The notes: a model not told the origin generated them from the sequence alone. A stretch of 64,000 bases of DNA from Chlorophyllum brunneum (GCA_963576785.1 OY756139.1:4092001-4156000); one strand, 5' to 3'; shown: positions 1-11,900, numbered from the stretch's first letter. A program made the numbers and translations.

Positions 1-660
1 TAAATTATCAAAGTTTTTCTTGTTGAATAGATGGGTGTATTGTCGGAGGTATGGTGGTAGATCTTCATTGTCCGTCCGGTCCGCCTTTTTCTCTTCAATG
101 TGTTCTTTGACTGTCCGTATTTTCTCGTTGAACCGTATGTCCCTATGTGATATTTTGCAATCTTCTGGACACCTCGTGAATCGTATGACATGATTGTTCC
201 AATCGATTTCCGGGTTATGTTTAACCAGCCAATCATGTCCAAGGTATAAGTCCGCGCTTTCTAATTGTGTTACTAGAGCGTCGATTTGTTCCGTGTGATT
301 GCCGTTGTGTAGTACCAGTTGTGCTTTATCTGTTATTTCTCCCTTTCTATTTTCCGTTCCATCGGCATTGATTACTTTGATCGGGGTTTCCAGGGTTTTA
401 GTCGGGATCTGTTCTTCTTCTACTGTTCGTTGTGCTATGCACGTGTGGGTGCATCCGGAGTCTACCAGAGTTGTAATTGGTTTGCGTCCTTTTCTTGTCT
501 GGATTGTTGAGTCGAGGAGAAGTTCGCGCGTAGAGTTTCATTTTTGGGGAATCACGTATCGTCTATTGTGTGATAAAACAGAAACTCTAGTTTTATTGGC
601 TCGCGGGTTTGCGCCTACTCGGAGCCTTCGACAAAATCCTCTTTCTCCTCTATCTCTTGT
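1..660 (-). pseudogene. pol N-terminus of element A (aspartic protease), cut by window edge
   Basis: The frame encodes a retropepsin-type protease with the motif TTLVDSGCTHTCI (catalytic D-S-G), then the linker leading into reverse transcriptase. It lies in the -1 frame relative to gag and is open only from about 660, so it overlaps the gag end (stop 615-617) by about 45 nt. No in-frame ATG precedes the protease, so expression by frameshifting is inferred. An in-frame TGA at 538-540 replaces the CAA codon found in element D, so this copy is probably not translated normally. Confidence 0.85.
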
Positions 661-1886
661 TCATCATCCTCGTTGACTTCTCTGATATGGGCTTTCTTGG
701 GTGCCCGGCAGTTCTTCGAGATGTGGCCCTGTTTACCGCAATTGTAACACGTTATTTTGGTGTATGTGACTTTCGTCTTCTTCCTGCAGTATTTGGCAAT
801 ATGCCCATAGAGGTTACAATTGTAGCACCTCGGTTTTCCAGTCTGATCGGTATCTGCCCTTTGTCATCCTATCTCCATGGGTTGTCCTCTTCCCCCATAG
901 ATAACTCCGGTGGTGGTTTTGACATCTCCTCGGGTTATGTCCGTTGCTTCGTAACCTTGTCCTACTGCGAGGATTGTGGTTTTCCATTTACTATATGTCG
1001 TTGGGACGGAGGTTGTCGGATATCCTACTATGGTTCGGATAATGTCTGCTCGGGTGTGACGCTTGAGGAGGAATATCGCGTGTGTGTCGTCTGTTCCTGC
1101 TTGGGCTCTCAATGCCTCGAATTCGATTAAGAAGTCTGCTGTGTTCTTCTTTCCCTGTTTGAACGTCTCTATTTCTCCTTCTGCTATGGCTTTTCTATTC
1201 CCCAAGGAGAATGTGGCTTCTACTTCTTTTGTGAAGTCCTCCCAAGCCGGTGTTTTCTTATTCTGGATGGCTTGTAGTTGCATGTTGGCGTAAGGACCTG
1301 CTAGTCCTCCTTTCATTCTTGCCAAAATAGCTACTATTTTTTGTTCCTCTTCCTCTATCTTGTTGAACATTAGCCATAAGGATATGGCTCTCCACCAATC
1401 GTCAAATTTGGTCCTATCCCCATTGAAATAACCTGGTTCCGGGGCTAGGTTCTTTGGTACGTTGATTTCGTCTGTCATTTCTGGTTCTAACTCTGGTTCG
1501 CTGTGTTCGTTTTCGTAGGTCTCGGCGATTTCTATATCGGCTGTGGCGTCGGCGACTTCTGTGTCGAATTCGGTTTCAAATAAAGCGGTGTCGATTTCTT
1601 CTTCAAACGGAGCTGGTTCTTTGTCTGTGCTGTGTTCGGATTCTTCCTCGTAGGTCTCGGCGATATCTATATCGGATGTGTTCTCGGCGACTTCTGTGTC
1701 GAATTCTGTTTCAAATAGAGCTGTGTTTTTGTCTACGCTGTGTTCGGATTTCTGCCGTTTAAGGCCTTCAGGGATTTCTGGTTCTGTTGATCGTTTGGAT
1801 CCTGTTGCTACGGGTGAACCCTGGATGTCTGTTGGTCTCGGAGCTCTCTGTCTTCTCGGTGTTCTCGATGAGCTACTGCTGCTCAT
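615..1886 (-). pseudogene. gag of element A, one in-frame TGA
   Basis: Starts at ATG 1886 and ends at TAG 615-617. The N-terminus is Ser/Arg-rich, followed by an acidic segment in which a ~33-residue unit (TALFETEFDTEVA...) occurs twice. Next comes a Retrotrans_gag-type capsid region (FDDWWRAISLWL, FLIEFEALRAQAG). A TGA at 864-866 interrupts the frame just after GQPMEIG; the same frame then continues into two CCHC zinc knuckles (CYNCNLYGHIAKYC and CYNCGKQGHISKNC) and an acidic tail. Gag binds and packages the element RNA. The TGA is most simply a decayed CGA codon; readthrough is a less likely alternative. Confidence 0.88.
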
Positions 1887-1967
1887 ATACTGTTGTCCTG
1901 GTCGGAGGCTATTATTCCAAGCCTAGCTATGAATAGTGGCACCTCTCTTGCAAGGTGAGTCGAAATG

Positions 1968-1979
1968 ACACTTTACCAA
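1968..1979 (-). promoter_or_regulatory. Self-priming primer-binding site of element A
   Basis: Immediately inside the 5' LTR the minus-sense sequence reads TTTGGTAAAGTGT. It has no obvious tRNA 3'-end match. It is perfectly complementary over 12 nt to minus-sense ACACTTTACCAA inside the LTR (2075-2064), which lies where transcription is expected to start. This is the arrangement known for Tf1 self-priming. Confidence 0.75.
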
Positions 1980-1980
1980 A

Positions 1981-2280
1981 TGTTACGACCTTAGTCTCTG
2001 ACTCAGGTTGCAAGCCTTTGGATAAAGGGAAGGAAGTAGAGAAAGGAAGAAGGGATGATACGATTGGTAAAGTGTAAGGAATACATCAAGTATTACTACA
2101 CTTTATATACTAGTGGTAAAGGCTAATAATAAGGGAGTCAAGTAACGGAGTCATAGGAGACGAGTAGAGGGAGTCAGGTAAGAAGCATAGCCTCTAGGGG
2201 TGATACAGGAGGTGAAACGAGTATGAGAGTACACGAGGTAATGGGCGCATGATGGAATGAACAGCCTGTGATTCGTAACA
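1981..2280 (-). repeat. 5' LTR of element A (300 bp)
   Basis: Bounded by TGTTACGA...TCGTAACA inverted ends. It is closely similar to the element D LTR (48635-48928) and more distantly to both element B LTRs. It contains a TATA box and the self-primer sequence. The right edge abuts MAPR gene DNA at 2281. Confidence 0.95.
2064..2109 (-). promoter_or_regulatory. TATA box and inferred transcription start in LTR A
   Basis: On the minus strand TATATAAAG (2109-2101) is followed about 34 nt downstream by ACACTTTACCAA (2075-2064). The spacing fits a TATA-directed start at 2075, so the predicted RNA would begin with the sequence complementary to the primer-binding site at 1968-1979. Confidence 0.65.
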
Positions 2281-2315
2281 GAAATGAGTTGCTTTCCAAA
2301 TGAATATGGTGGTGA

Positions 2316-2944
2316 CAAGGTCCATTATGGCAGGATATCGAATGGAAAATACCAAGGCATGTTCTTGATGTACTTGCAATCACTGCTATCTTCTTGGCTC
2401 ATTGTTACTATCTACATATATGGATATCTTCAGTACCCAGAGGGGGCTCAACAAAACCTGCAAAATCTGTAATGCAGCCACCAAGGAATGATCTTGCCAC
2501 TCCCAAAGATGACTTACTCACTGCAGAGAAACTTAAACAGTTCAACAGAAGTGACACACTCAAACTAATCTATGTTATGATAAAAGGTGAGCATATCCTC
2601 TTAAACCTGAATAATGTGCTGCTAAATGTACTTTTGTCCTCACACAGGAGACATTTTTGATGTCACTCATAAAATAGATGCATATGGGAAGGGAAAGTTG
2701 TATAACATCTTTGCAGGAAAGGATGGTTTGTGTGGATTTGGCATGTGTAGTTTGAAACCAGAGGATGCAGTTGCAGATTATAGCATGTTAAGCAAGAAGC
2801 AATGGAAGGTTTTGGATGATTGGCATTTGTTTTTTATGTACATCTTCATTTTGTCATCTTTACCTGGTTTTTTTAATTATTCTTGTTTGCAGTAAACACT
2901 ACAACATTGTGGGATGTGTGACTGGTCCAAAATTTAACACATAG
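2316..2944 (+). pseudogene. MAPR/DAP1-like cytochrome b5-domain haem-binding protein, 5' end missing
   Basis: Three exon pieces read through two short GT-AG introns (2587-2647, 61 bp; 2838-2892, 55 bp) to TAG 2942-2944. The product has a hydrophobic N-terminal segment (VLAITAIFLAHCYYLHIWI) and a spacer. A membrane-associated progesterone receptor (DAP1-type) haem-binding domain follows: IFDVTHKIDAYGKGKLYN, IFAGKDG, LKPEDAVADYSML and a C-terminal HYNIVGCV. The family anchors in the ER and supports sterol P450 enzymes. No in-frame ATG lies upstream of the membrane segment; the first exon was probably lost when element A landed at 2280. CpG-poor, so perhaps decayed. Exon phases are consistent across both introns. 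Confidence 0.75.
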
Positions 2945-3205
2945 TATAATAGATCTGTCTCTTGGATAACACATTATCTAATGTGCATTCACTTCAGCAC
3001 AACAGATTACATCCTCAGGAAGTGCTTTCTAGCCACTAGGATATTGTTCAAAATTGGTGATTTCCATGAGATTACAACAAACTCAGTCCAGCCTGCTGAG
3101 GTTTTATTCTGACAGGGCCCTGTAATATTCATCAAAACTATCCATTAATTAGCAAAAGTCATTTCAATTGATACCTGATGACCAAAATACATACCAGATA
3201 GTCAC
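2945..3205. other. Spacer between MAPR remnant and element B
   Basis: No convincing gene or repeat seen. The last five bases (GTCAC, 3201-3205) are the left copy of the element B target duplication, so this DNA was originally joined to 15519 onward. Confidence 0.6.
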
Positions 3206-3509
3206 TGTTACAACCTTAGTCTAGGACTCAGATTGCAAGTCTTTGGATAAAGACAAGGAAGTAGAGAAAAGAGAAAGGATAATACAATTGGTAAAGTGTA
3301 AGGAATACATCAAGTATTACTACACTTTATATACTAGTGGTGAGTGGTAATAATAAAGGAACAGAGTAAGAGAGTCATAGGGGACAAGTAGAATGAGTCA
3401 GTAAGAGTACAGCCATAAGGGATGAAACAAGGAATGAAATGGATACATAGGAATGATGAGTATGATAGGCATATGATAGGAATGTACTGTCTATTTATAG
3501 TTCATAACA
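3206..3509 (-). repeat. 3' LTR of element B (304 bp) with polypurine tract
   Basis: Runs between TGTTA... and ...TAACA ends. A polypurine tract (minus-sense AAAAAGGGAGGTAT, 3510-3523) abuts it, which marks it as the 3' LTR of a minus-strand element. The internal TTGGTAAAGTGT (3288-3299) matches the self-primer of element A. Confidence 0.93.
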
Positions 3510-3552
3510 ATACCTCCCTTTTTACATTCATGACCCCATGAAGTGTCATGGT

Positions 3553-4431
3553 CTACTTATTATCTTGTTCTTTGTGTAAGGCATTGACGAGTTGATGTTT
3601 AGTAGGGCCAATCATTAGAGTTCCTGACTTGTGTTGACATCTGATCCAGAAGGGGGTGTGATCTTGTCCTCCCCTAAAGAGGGCTACGGTGTGTCCTCAG
3701 AATGTAGTGGTGTTGTTAGTCTTGGTGGCAACAAGGTTGTGAACTATCTCCTCCCAATAGTTTTCTTCAAATTGTCCCCCATCCTTGAGTGTGAGATAAG
3801 ATGGTGGTGGATTAAATATTGTTGGTTTGGATGGTGGATCCATGTTGGGTAGTTGTATAAGGAGGTGATTGACTTCATCTTGCATATCTGGTTCCATTAG
3901 ATGGTCTGGAACAGATTTGTCAATTCCCTCCATTCCTTCATCTAACTATTTCTGTTCGTCATCTTTGTGGTAGGGCAGTTTGTTGGGTAAGGTAGTGGGG
4001 ATGTATGAGTCTAGATCCATTAGTTTTCAGGCAAGTTTGTAGGTAAGGCTGTCACTAGAATTGGTGAGGTGATTGAGTCTTTCGCCTGTCATGATTAAGG
4101 CACTTTGGATGCATTGCTTTGCATTGGAGTATACCAATACATTGAGATCAGTGGCTGCTTTGTCCAATAATTCCTTCATGAGTTCATGTTTTCTGGTTGA
4201 CATGGTAGCTGGGAGGACTCTGGTAGTGGTGACAAGTAGGATATGGCTCAGGGCTTTGGCTTGGATTTGGAGGTTGTTGATGGTGTGGGTAATGTACATA
4301 AGTCCTTTGGTTGTGGCAGTATAGTGTTCAATCTAGTCTTTGGTAGATTGGGCATCGAGGAGGTTGTTGAGTTCTTGTTCAAACTCTGTATCATTGGCTG
4401 GGAAGGGGGTGGGTTTGTCTTTGGCATGCAT
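3553..4431 (-). pseudogene. ORF3 of element B, downstream of pol
   Basis: Decayed counterpart of ORF3 in element D (49036-49872), in the same place between the chromodomain end of pol and the 3' LTR. Matching stretches include HAKDKPTPFP against PAECQLTPYP near the start, DEVNHL and IFNPPPSYLTLK in the C-terminal half, YWEEIVHNL, and a closing WIRCQH...LIGP type segment before TAG 3553-3555. Several stops and a frameshift are present. I do not recognise the family. A conserved protein here argues that the ORF had a function in the element. Confidence 0.7.
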
Positions 4432-4528
4432 GGTATGTTGTGGAGATAATTGGCAAAATCTAGGGTGCAGTGGATACAGCATGAGGTGTGTTGGGTATAG
4501 TAGTCTTTTGTAATGCAAGGTTTGTTGT

Positions 4529-7500
4529 TCATAATTGTTGCTTTTTACCCCTGCTTTTTATAGGTTTTGTCCTCGAAATCTTGTCTAAAAATTCTTAAAC
4601 TACCTCCTTAGCATTTTCCAGTTCTGACTCATCCTCTCATGTGTCTTTCTTGGAGGTATAGTCTTTCTAGTGTACTAGGAATTGATTTTGCCATCCTCTT
4701 GTATGGTGTCCTCAGATCTCTTCTACTTTGTATTGTTCTTCATCATTGATGATCTCAGGCATTGGTGGTGGTGGGGTGCGCTGGCTGTCAAACTCGGGTT
4801 TCTGATAGGGGGAGAGGAGTCTGCTGTTAAACATGTCATGTATTGCCCATGTTTCAGGTAATTCCAGTTGGTAACTTGTTTTGCCTATTTTTGCTTTTAT
4901 TCAGAACAGTCCATAGTGTTTGTGATCCAGCTTCTTGGTTGGTCTTGTTGTCCTGATGTTGCTGTTGAAGTTTTGGACATACTCTAGAAATAGACTATGA
5001 GGTCATTATGATAATAATAGACTGATCTGTTACTTTCTGTTCATTATGATAATAATAGACTGATCCGTTACTTTCCAGTAACTTCAATTCCGTAGTAACT
5101 TTCTATGAGTTGCTCTGCATACGATGAGAGTCATAAGTACTTGATAGATTATTCTACATAGTACCAATGACTAGTATACTATGTTCCACAGTACTCCGCA
5201 GGCACTACGCTGCAGTTAAAGAGAGTCATAAGGAACAATCTATGCATTACTAGTATTTTATGTAGTATGACTCACCTATGTTACAATATGTATATAAACC
5301 CTATGTAGCAGACCTAAGTTCTGCATCTTGTTCAATCGAACAACTTCTTCATCATTACTTATCTTCTACCATACAACACCAGTCTTGATCTCCTCGACTT
5401 TGACTTGTCTACCTCTGACACTGACCTCTTTATTACTCATATCTGTCTATCTGAATTACCTTTCTACAGGTATCAGATAGAAGCATATTATATTGGTGAG
5501 TAGACTCTACATTCTCTCCCACTGCGTTTACTGCTACCCCCAGCAAACAACTCATTATGGTCGTTTCCTCAACAGTTGCTTGCTTTGAGCCATACTTGTT
5601 CTCCTGGAATATACTCATGTTCTGGTTTGGTGCTATTGCATTTCTCCATTTGTATCTAGCTATGTTGTAGCATCTTCATTGCCTCTCGTCACATATTTTG
5701 TAACTCCTGTATTTGTTCCATAATTGCAGGTGCTTTTGTAATGTTTATTATATCTCCTTTCCAGGGGTATCATCCATAAACTATTTCAAATGGTGAATAT
5801 CTGGTGGTGGTATGGATTTTGTCATTGTATTGGAATTCCGCTGTGGCTAACCATTTTTTCCAGTTGTTTTGTACATGGTTTATTACATTTCTGAGGTATG
5901 TCTTGACCTTCTGGTTGATGCACTCTGTTTGACCATTGGTTTGTGGGTAGTATGCCATGGATAAGTTTTGTTGGGTGCTGGTTACTCAATATAGTTCTGC
6001 CATGAATTTTGATGCAAATTGTGGACCTCTGTCACTGATGATTCTGTGGAGTATCCCATGTGTTCTCCATATATCATCTCAGTAGATATCTCCTAGCTCC
6101 TTGGATGTTAAGGTTGTGTTAACTGCACGTAGTCTGATCATTTTGCTGAAACAATCAACTATGACAAGTATTGTGTTATATCCCTCTGACTCTGGTAATG
6201 GTCCTATTATGTCAATTGATATTTCTTCCCAAGGTTCCACTGGTGTCAGTAGTGGGTGAAGATGTGTTGTCAGTCTTGTTTGGAGTATTTTGTTTTGTTG
6301 GCATGCCTCATACCCTCTGATGTATCATTTGATGTTGTTATGCATTTGAGGCCACCAATAACTCCATTTAAGGAGTTTGATCATTTGCTGTTGTCCTGGG
6401 TGTCCTACATCTGTCTCATCATGGTGTTGTCGAAGTATTTCTTGTCGTATTTGGTTGTTGGGTGGGATGTATATTCTCCCTTTGAACATCGGTACTCCAT
6501 CTGTTTCCCATATCTCCTCTGGTTGTTTCTCCTTTTCCTTCAGCCACTGTGTTTCCCTTTTTGTTTCCTTTTGTAGTCGGTGTTTCAGATCTTCTTCTCC
6601 TGAGACTTCCCAAATTTGTTAGATTGCAGTAATTGTGTTGTCCTTGAATAAGTGGTCTGGTAGTAAGGTGATATTGGTGTTGTCTTATGTGGTGTCAGTT
6701 TTTGTTAATCTCGATAAAACATCAGCTTTCATGTTGGTCTTTCCAGGGATGTGTTTCAGCATGTAATGGTATTTTTGTAGCTCCATCTACCACCTCGCTT
6801 GTTGCCCTGTGAGTTGTTGTGGTTTTTGGAAGTATTCCAGGTTTTTGTGATTGGTCCAGATTTTGAATGGTTCATTGGCATCAAGTAGGTATTGTCTCCA
6901 GGTTTTGATTACTTCTTGGATAGCTAGTAGTTCTTTATTGTAGATCTGATAGTTTTGTTCTGCTGGTGTCATTGTTCTTGAGTAGAATGCAATCAGATGC
7001 CAGTGTTCTTCCTGTTTCTGTGATAGTACCACCCCTACTCCATATCCTGATGTGTCCACTTCTACTCTGTATTGTCCCTTGCCTTGTGGCATTGCTAGTA
7101 CCAGCTCGCTTGTGACCTTTTCCTTGATTTTTTTGAAGGCTTGTTGCTGTTGTTCCATTCATACCCATTGTGTGTCCTTTTTCTTCAACTTATGTAACAG
7201 AGCTGCTATTTTGCTGAAGTCATGTATGAATTGTCGGTAGAAGTTTGCAAATCCTAGGAATTTCTTGACATCTTTCAGGGATTTGGGTGTTGGCCATTCT
7301 TTCACCACTTTCACCTTCTCCTCCTCTATTTTAACGCTACCTTGTCCAACCACAAATCCTAATATTGGTATCTCTTTTACATCAAACAAGCACTTTGATC
7401 TTTTGAAATACAATTGGTGTTTTACTGCGATATCAAGAAATTGTTTTGTCCTGTCTTCAAGTTCCTATTGCATGGTTCCAGGGATGACAAAGTCATCCAT

Positions 7501-8489
7501 GTAGTTGACAACTGCTCCTTCATGTAGCATCTCTTGGAAGACCATATTCATCATCCTTTGGAATGTTGCTGGTGAGTTACTTATTCCAAAAAACATGACC
7601 ATTGGTTCAAATAGTCCGTTGTTTGTTACAAATGCTATTTTCCATTCATTGCCTTCTCTGATCCGAATGTTGTTGTATTCCCAAATAATGTCAAGTTTGT
7701 TGAAAACTTTCACATTCTTGAGTCTGTCAATAACTTTGCTTATCAATAGAAGTGGTGTTTTGTCCTTAATCATGTATTTGTTTAGTTTTTTGTAGTCTTG
7801 TACTAGTTGCTTAATTCTGTCTTTCTTGGGTATGAAGAAGCATGGGGTCACATAAGGGGATTGTGATGGCCAAATTTGTCCTGAGATAATATTCTCATTG
7901 AGAAATTTCTGTAGTTCTTGCTTTTCCATTATTGTCATCAGGTAGACTTTGGACTGTAATACCAGTGGTACACTTTCTGACAGGTTTATTTCGTGGTCCC
8001 ATATCATGTGCTTGGGTAGTTTGTCGAAGTTCTTCTTGTTGAACAGGTGTATGTATTGTTGTAGGTATGTTGGTAGGTCTTCTGGGTTGGTTTGGTCCGT
8101 TTTATTTTCCTCTATATGTTTCTTGATTGTGCATATTCTCTTGTTGAATTGTATGTCATTGTGGTGTGTGGTGCAATCCTTTGGGCATCTGTTGAAGCAT
8201 ATTATGTTGTTTGTCCAGTTGATTTCCAGGTTGTGTTTGACTAGCCAGTTGTGTCCAAGATATACATCTGCACTCTCCAGTTGTGTTACCATTGCTTCAA
8301 TTTCTTCTGTGTGTTTACCATTGCTTAATACCAGTTGTGCCATGTCTGTTATTTCTCCCTTCTTGTTTTTGGTTCCATTGGCATTGATTACTCATATCAG
8401 AGTTCCGAGGGGTCTGGTTGTGATTCGTTCTTCTTCTACTATTCTCTGTGCTATGCACATGTGGGTGCATCTGCAATCTACCAGTGTTT
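4529..8489 (-). pseudogene. pol of element B (PR-RT-RNase H-IN-chromodomain), decayed
   Basis: Order on the minus strand: protease remnant in which the D-S-G motif has become D-C-R (about 8480), reverse transcriptase with YMDDFVIPG (about 7500), RNase H (EVDTSGYGVG about 7070, TNHKNLEYF about 6840), integrase core and NQKVKTYLRN region (about 5770-6610), then a chromodomain (about 4560-4760) containing EEQYKVEEI. Many stops, and CpG sites of element D replaced by TpG/CpA. The C-terminal integrase region is split by a Copia solo LTR. The pol stop TGA (4529-4531) overlaps an ATG (4530-4532), as in element D. Confidence 0.92.
4963..5574 (+). repeat. Copia solo LTR inserted in element B
   Basis: 612 bp with TGTTGAAG...CCTCAACA ends, flanked by the exact 5-bp duplication GTTGC (4958-4962 and 5575-5579). 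It is the same LTR family as the Copia element at 28774-36036, in the opposite orientation. It contains a partial tandem duplication near its left end (the GGTCATTATGATAATAATAG segment repeated about 42 bp on). No internal Copia sequence, so this is the product of LTR-LTR recombination. Confidence 0.93.
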
Positions 8490-8974
8490 GTCCTGGTCAG
8501 AGGCTATTATTCCAAGCCTTTTTTTTTTTTTTTTTTAATTCAACAATTTATAACACATTGCTTGATTGCAGTCTGCATGTACATACATACAAAGGTAGAA
8601 TGTACAGAATGTTCAGAGCAAGGAAAGTAAACTACTAGTAAACTAACCCCGCAAGACTCGATGCCATATAGCACATACACTAGAGAGATGATTGGTACCT
8701 AAGTTGAGCAGCGGGAAAAGAAAAGAGGAAAATCGGAGAGAGAGAGTGAGAGAGAGAAATTGATAGAGAGAAACTATCTACTCGCAATCACAAGGGGGAA
8801 CAACAAACAGTACTAGCGTGTGGAGGGGCATTTTGCCCAGATACCACGGGAATGATGGAAGTTGAATGAAGACTATATAAAATAGTAGACGAGCGAGGAA
8901 AGGAGAGATAGAGAAATGAAGTTGAAATTCCTAACCAGGAGAGCATAAGAAAAAAAAAGAAAAGAGGAAAGGAC

Positions 8975-11900
8975 TCATGCAGGTGCGGACCCAAACCTCT
9001 GATGGACTTGGCGATGATGTAACAGGGGTATTGAACCGGCATGGATACGAGGGTGATCAGGCTCTGGGGGGAAGCTGAATGTGGTGGGGTTGCGACACAA
9101 GAAATTGACAAATGTCTTGATAGTGTCGACACCAAAGTGATGATCAAAGGTGTTGCAACAATAGAGGATGTGTGACCTAGTCTGGACCATTTGATTGGTG
9201 CAGTGGTGGCAAGATAGATTCTCATTGGGGAAGAACTGTAGTTGGTATTTACCAATTGGAGCGTGGCATAAGATGGTGCAACATGCTCTTGTGAAAATCT
9301 GTGGCTGGTAACCGCATTCTTGTATCCAAGGACCAGATTTGATGTGCGACAGTAAGGCAGAGGCCCCATTTGCTTGCACCGGGAGGTGGAGGAAGGAGCT
9401 ACTGCTGTATTTCTTGAACCCGAACATGGCTTGCCATGTGTGAATGGCACGTTCAGCAGATTTCTTGCATATGAAGGTGATCAAGTTGGGGACTCGGTAA
9501 TTTCTACCCCAGTTGGGCCAGGCAACCGTCTGAATCCAGTCGTGTGTGGCTTTTTGTATTCTGTACTTGCACTTCGACGGAGTGTGGTAAAACAATAGGC
9601 GGTGTTGGTCGGACTTGTTGAACCAAGCCAGGAGCGCTTTCAATGTGAGGATAGACTGTCACTGGCAGGAATGCGGCAAACAGTCAAGTAGGAGCCGGGA
9701 GGCTGCAAGAGAATCGGTGAACACATGAATGTGTTCAACTTGTTTGTAGTCATCAGTGGCAAGTACTTTGGTAATTCCTAGGTACTGCGCAACCAGTTCA
9801 GTGTCAGTTGATGTTGTTCCTCCAAGCCTCTTCATGATGGAGCTCCCTCTGTCTAAGTGTCGAATAGTGGCTGCAGCCATGAACTGGCCAGCAAGTGGAT
9901 TGGGGTTGGGATGGACTGAACCGTCTGTGCTGATAATGATGGACTTGGAGTCCATTGTCGCATTCATTGTTACATCATCCCAAAGTGTCTTCGAGAGGTA
10001 GGGGTCATCCTGGTTGAATCCTATAAATGATACATTAGTAGGGAAACAATCTAGTAACCTATGTCCAGGCCAGAGAGATTTAGAGACCAAGTTAAAATGT
10101 TCTATACACCGAGTCTCGGGGGTGGGGCGTGAAATATCCATCACAGCTCCAAGTGTCTTCTTCTTCTGAATCTCCATGAAATTCTTGATGTGAAGTCAGT
10201 GGGGGGAAGAATGATACTCTTTCATCAATCTTGCCAGTGCATGTTCATCGTCCAGGGTGTGGAGCCTCAACGTTTGTTGTTCGGCCAGCTTTCGGAGGTG
10301 AAGTTTGATGGGCATGAGCCCCGCGAGGGACTCAACACCGCTGGTGGGAGATGTATGGAAGGCCCTGGTAATCCAGAGAGCCACGCGTTGCTGCATCTTG
10401 TTGAGGATTTTGCAAGTCCCTTTTGTATGAGACTTGTCATGAAACCATAATCGGTATCCGTATGTCACCACCAGTACAACACATGAACAGTACAGTAGTC
10501 TTTTGTTGCTAGGGGATAGACCATGTATGGAATTCCCTAGCATTTTCATTGCCTTGATCAAGGATATCACCTTGGCGGAGTAGTGGCAGACATGTTCTTT
10601 GAAGGTTAACATCTGGTCAAAGTAGAAACCAAGATACCGCCAGTGGGTTTTTGGCTTGAGGGGGGTACAGCCTGTGAATGGTGGTGATCCCAAATCAATG
10701 GAGGGATTGGAGTCCTGTCTTGCATGTGTAAAGGGCAGAGAGAATGGGGCTTAGGGCTAAGCCTTGACCCACTCCAACTGCTGCGTCATATTCTGGGGAA
10801 GCTTTGTTGTTCCACCAGTAGGTAGTATGGCATTCTTTGAGATAGTTATTGAAGAACCCCGCGATCTGAGGGGGAAATCCTTGCCAATTGAGTATGTCAG
10901 TAAGGAGGTTGTGGTTAAGAGAGGGGAAGAATTGGGTGACATTGAATGCGAGCACTGATGTTTTCTTTTTCTTTGTCCATGCTCCCTGGATAATATGGGT
11001 TAGAAAAAGGCCCGCATCTTTGTTGGATCTTTGTCAGATGGCTCCCAGTTGGTGTGGGTGGAGAACTTTGAACTTCACTGCTTTGAATTGGAGTTGCTTG
11101 GCTAGCATTTTTTCTATTAGCTTGCCAAGCATATTGAGTAAGACGATCGGTCTGAAAGCCTTTTGAGTGGAGTAGTGGGGTTTGTTTGGTTTGGGGATAA
11201 TGACCGACGTTGACTTTTTGAAGTGTGAGGGCTAGTGTCCAAAGGATAGGCACATGCAACTGATTTTGAGGAAGAGATTGGTGCAAGAGTCAATGGCAGC
11301 AATCTGTTTAAGATGGGACCAGGAAATGTGGTCAGGGCTGGGGGCAGAGGAATTCGAGGTGTCCTTAAGTGATTCTGTCATCTTGAGGAGAGAGAAATCT
11401 ACTCAAGTCCTATTTTCCATCCCAATTGGCAGAGGAAGTTCATCCAGGACAGCCACGTTAACTGCTCTGTCTTGGGCCAAATTATAGTGATGGTCAAGGG
11501 CCATCCATAGGTTGTCCATAGTGAGACAAGGCCGGCCATTGTGGCGAATAGCTTCCGTAGTCAGGAGGGCTCGTGCTTTGACCCATGGCATCAGATCCCA
11601 TGGGCGTCGATTATCAACTGAGATTTCTTGGATCTTTCTGTCAAAATATGCTCTTTTCATTTTTCTCGTGGTTTTATGAAAGGTGTTCCACTTGCACTTG
11701 TTCTTGCGGTCCATGCAGTGCGTTGCGAGTGCATTAGAACATTCTTCATTCCACCAGGTTTTGGACCTAGTGGTGATCTTGGTCTTCTTCATATTGTGAT
11801 TCCAAGCCCTGTCAAACAAAACTCCCAATTTGGCAACAGCTCTCTCCAGCTTGTCTGCATCATTCATTGGCCAGTTCTTATTGTTTATACCCTCCGTAAT

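Larger units (their letters stand above)
1..2280 (-). mobile_element. Ty3 LTR retrotransposon A, 5' half
   Basis: Minus-strand Ty3 chromovirus-type element whose 3' part lies beyond the left window edge. Reading on the minus strand: 5' LTR (2280-1981), primer-binding site, leader, gag, then the protease and start of reverse transcriptase. The pol part is nearly identical to the start of element D (window base 1 matches about 52829), so A and D belong to one family. CpG dinucleotides are still frequent, which suggests a young copy, but gag and the start of pol each contain an in-frame TGA. Only one end is visible, so the target duplication cannot be tested. Confidence 0.93.
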
